From: an uncultured Collinsella sp. | GTDB lineage: Bacteria > Actinomycetota > Coriobacteriia > Coriobacteriales > Coriobacteriaceae | Length of the DNA: 20,994 nucleotides | NCBI GenBank assembly: GCA_905211615.1 | Contig: CAJMBB010000017.1 | Span: 1 to 20,994 of the forward strand | Direction of reading: 5' to 3' | Shown: positions 19,731 through 20,994 of the stretch, in pieces | Numbering within the stretch: the first letter of the stretch is position 1 | Layout of the letters: every line of letters starts with the position of its first letter | The notes under the pieces: generated by a model | Seen by the model: the letters and a program-made list of their open reading frames with translations, nothing else | Databases searched by the model: none | Told to the model about the DNA's origin: nothing | Program-made: the position numbers and the translations under genes

Positions 19731-20994
19731 ATGTCCAACCTCACCATCCGCCAGGCCGTTCAGGGCATGCTCAAGCTGCAGGATAGCGGCGATCACGCAA
19801 CCATGGTCGGCATTGGCCCCATGAGCCCCAACCTGATTCAGGCCGTGTTCGAGCTTGCCAAGGACGAGGATTTCCCGCCCATGTTTATCGCCAGCCGCAA
19901 CCAGGTCGATATGGACGAGATGGGCGCCGGCTACGTCAACGGTTGGGACCAGACGCGCTTTGCCGCCGACATCAAGAAGGTTGCCGACGAGGTGGGTTAC
20001 ACCGGCCCGTACTACCTGTGCCGCGATCACGGCGGTCCGTGGCAGCGCGACGAGGAGCGTAACGCCCACCTGCCCGAGGACGAGGCCATGGAGCTCGCTC
20101 GCAAGTCCTTCGTCGCCGACATGGAGGCAGGCTTTGACCTGCTGATGGTCGACCCCACCAAGGACCCCTATCAGATCGGCAAGGTTATTCCGCTCGACGT
20201 GGTGCTTCGCCGCACGATCGATCTTATCGACTACCTTGAGCAGTACCGTCGCGAGCATAACCTGCCCGAGGTCGCCTATGAGGTCGGTACCGAGGAGACC
20301 AATGGCGGCTTGACCTCTACCGATAAGTACGAGGAGTTCATTTCTCAGCTGCAGCCCGAGCTCGAGAAGCGCGGCTGCCCCATGCCCACCTTTATCGTCG
20401 GTCAGACCGGTACGCTCACCCGTTGGACCGAGCAGGTTGGCCATTACAACTTTAAGAACGCCCGCGAGCTCGCCGACATGGCAAAGCGCTACGGCGTGGG
20501 CCTGAAGGAGCACAACGCCGACTACCTGGACGACGCGACGCTGCTCGAGCACATCCCGGCTCACGTGACGGCCTCCAATGTCGCCCCTCAGTACGGCACC
20601 GAGGAGACCCGCGCCTACCTCAAGCTCTGCGCTACCGAGCAGATCCTGGTCGACAACGGCCTGTGTGACGATCCCTCCGACCTGTATCACACGCTGTTGG
20701 TCAAGGCCATCAAGACCGAGCGCTGGCGCAAGTGGATGACCGGCGATGACGTTAACCTGCAGGTTGACGACATCCTGGCTGACGACGAGCTCAGCCTGAA
20801 GATTCTGGATGTCTCCGGCCACTACGCCTTCAACGATCCCGAGGTCAAGGAGCAGGTCGAGAAGCTCTACAGCAACCTCGCCGCCCAGGACATCGACGGC
20901 AAGCGCTTTGTGATCGAGCACATCAAGCGCCCGATCAAGCAGTACGTCGTCGGTCTTAACCTCAAGGGCGTCACGAGCCGCATCGAGAAGGTTC
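19731..20994 (+). CDS. GatZ/KbaZ-like class II tagatose-bisphosphate aldolase non-catalytic subunit (partial)
   Basis: The frame is open from ATG 19731 to the window end: 421 codons and no stop, so the gene is 3'-truncated by the window. The protein fits the D-tagatose-bisphosphate aldolase class II non-catalytic subunit family (GatZ/KbaZ, PF08013), a TIM-barrel family. Blocks seen are IASRNQVD (57-64), CRDHGGPWQR (103-112), YEVGTEETNGG (183-193), FIVGQTGTLTRW (222-233), LKEHNADYLDD (257-267) and NVAPQYGTEETRAYL (284-298). In E. coli GatZ supports the catalytic GatY aldolase, while other family members have been described as sugar-phosphate 4-epimerases, so its activity here is open. AAGGAG (19719-19724) and a 144-bp gap after the PTS gene suggest one operon. 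No GatY/KbaY catalytic subunit is visible. Confidence 0.85.
   Translation, partial: MSNLTIRQAVQGMLKLQDSGDHATMVGIGPMSPNLIQAVFELAKDEDFPPMFIASRNQVDMDEMGAGYVNGWDQTRFAADIKKVADEVGYTGPYYLCRDHGGPWQRDEERNAHLPEDEAMELARKSFVADMEAGFDLLMVDPTKDPYQIGKVIPLDVVLRRTIDLIDYLEQYRREHNLPEVAYEVGTEETNGGLTSTDKYEEFISQLQPELEKRGCPMPTFIVGQTGTLTRWTEQVGHYNFKNARELADMAKRYGVGLKEHNADYLDDATLLEHIPAHVTASNVAPQYGTEETRAYLKLCATEQILVDNGLCDDPSDLYHTLLVKAIKTERWRKWMTGDDVNLQVDDILADDELSLKILDVSGHYAFNDPEVKEQVEKLYSNLAAQDIDGKRFVIEHIKRPIKQYVVGLNLKGVTSRIEKV

Noticed and set aside
17937..20921. 994-codon open frame on the minus strand, antisense to the PTS and GatZ-like genes
   Set aside because: Its translation is the low-complexity Asp/Gly/Val/Leu/His-rich text expected from reading GC-rich codons backwards, with no family motif, and both genes on the plus strand are clear homologues of known families.
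1..20994. CRISPR array, tRNA or rRNA genes, prophage or transposase genes
   Set aside because: I found no regularly spaced repeats, no tRNA-like cloverleaf or rRNA sequence, and no integrase, transposase or phage proteins in any convincing frame.

Overview
The window is about 21 kb of fairly GC-rich bacterial chromosome with tightly packed housekeeping and transport genes. A tilS-hpt-ftsH cluster, an EF-G-2-type GTPase, heavy use of GAC/GAG/GGC codons, simple Rho-independent terminators and a class II tagatose-bisphosphate aldolase-like gene beside a fructose-type PTS fit a gut-associated member of the Coriobacteriia, Collinsella-like. That placement is an inference from protein style, not a database match. 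I see no rRNA, tRNA, CRISPR, transposase or phage genes.

Layout. A terminator for an unseen upstream gene opens the window (1-29). It is followed by a small AT-rich gene for a tail-anchored-like membrane protein (minus strand) and a divergent small heat-shock protein gene (838-1269). A YycJ/WalJ-like metallo-beta-lactamase-fold gene (minus) is divergent from the run tilS, hpt, ftsH (2210-6587). Next come a PLP aminotransferase (6777-7961), a PHP-domain hydrolase (8127-8948) and, convergently, an RlmD/RumA-type 23S rRNA m5U methyltransferase (minus, 9027-10475). A complete polar amino-acid ABC importer (lipoprotein, permease, ATPase; 10815-13085) is followed by an EF-G-2-like GTPase (13396-15471). 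On the minus strand lie an EndA-like anchored nuclease and a LacI-family regulator (15585-17698). Divergent from the regulator is a sugar operon: PTS EIIBC (18114-19586) and a GatZ/KbaZ-like gene that runs off the right edge.

How they work together. The lacI gene, the divergent PTS gene and the GatZ-like gene form an uptake-and-catabolism locus whose repressor presumably binds the 415-bp divergent region. The three ABC genes overlap and are clearly one translationally coupled operon. hpt and ftsH are 1 bp apart. Most operons end in strong hairpin terminators, several shared by convergent genes.

The most unusual material is non-coding: a perfect 34-bp inverted repeat enclosing a second hairpin (10585-10721); a 22-bp palindromic repeat resembling REP/RAYT-type elements (6659-6714); and, between the PTS gene and the GatZ-like gene, a 13-bp hairpin whose loop is complementary over 10 nt to a downstream segment (19601-19661). 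Among the proteins, the EF-G-2 homologue has a degenerate G4 motif (NRLS instead of NKxD). I do not find a convincing wholly new multi-gene system; the candidates above are what I would examine first.
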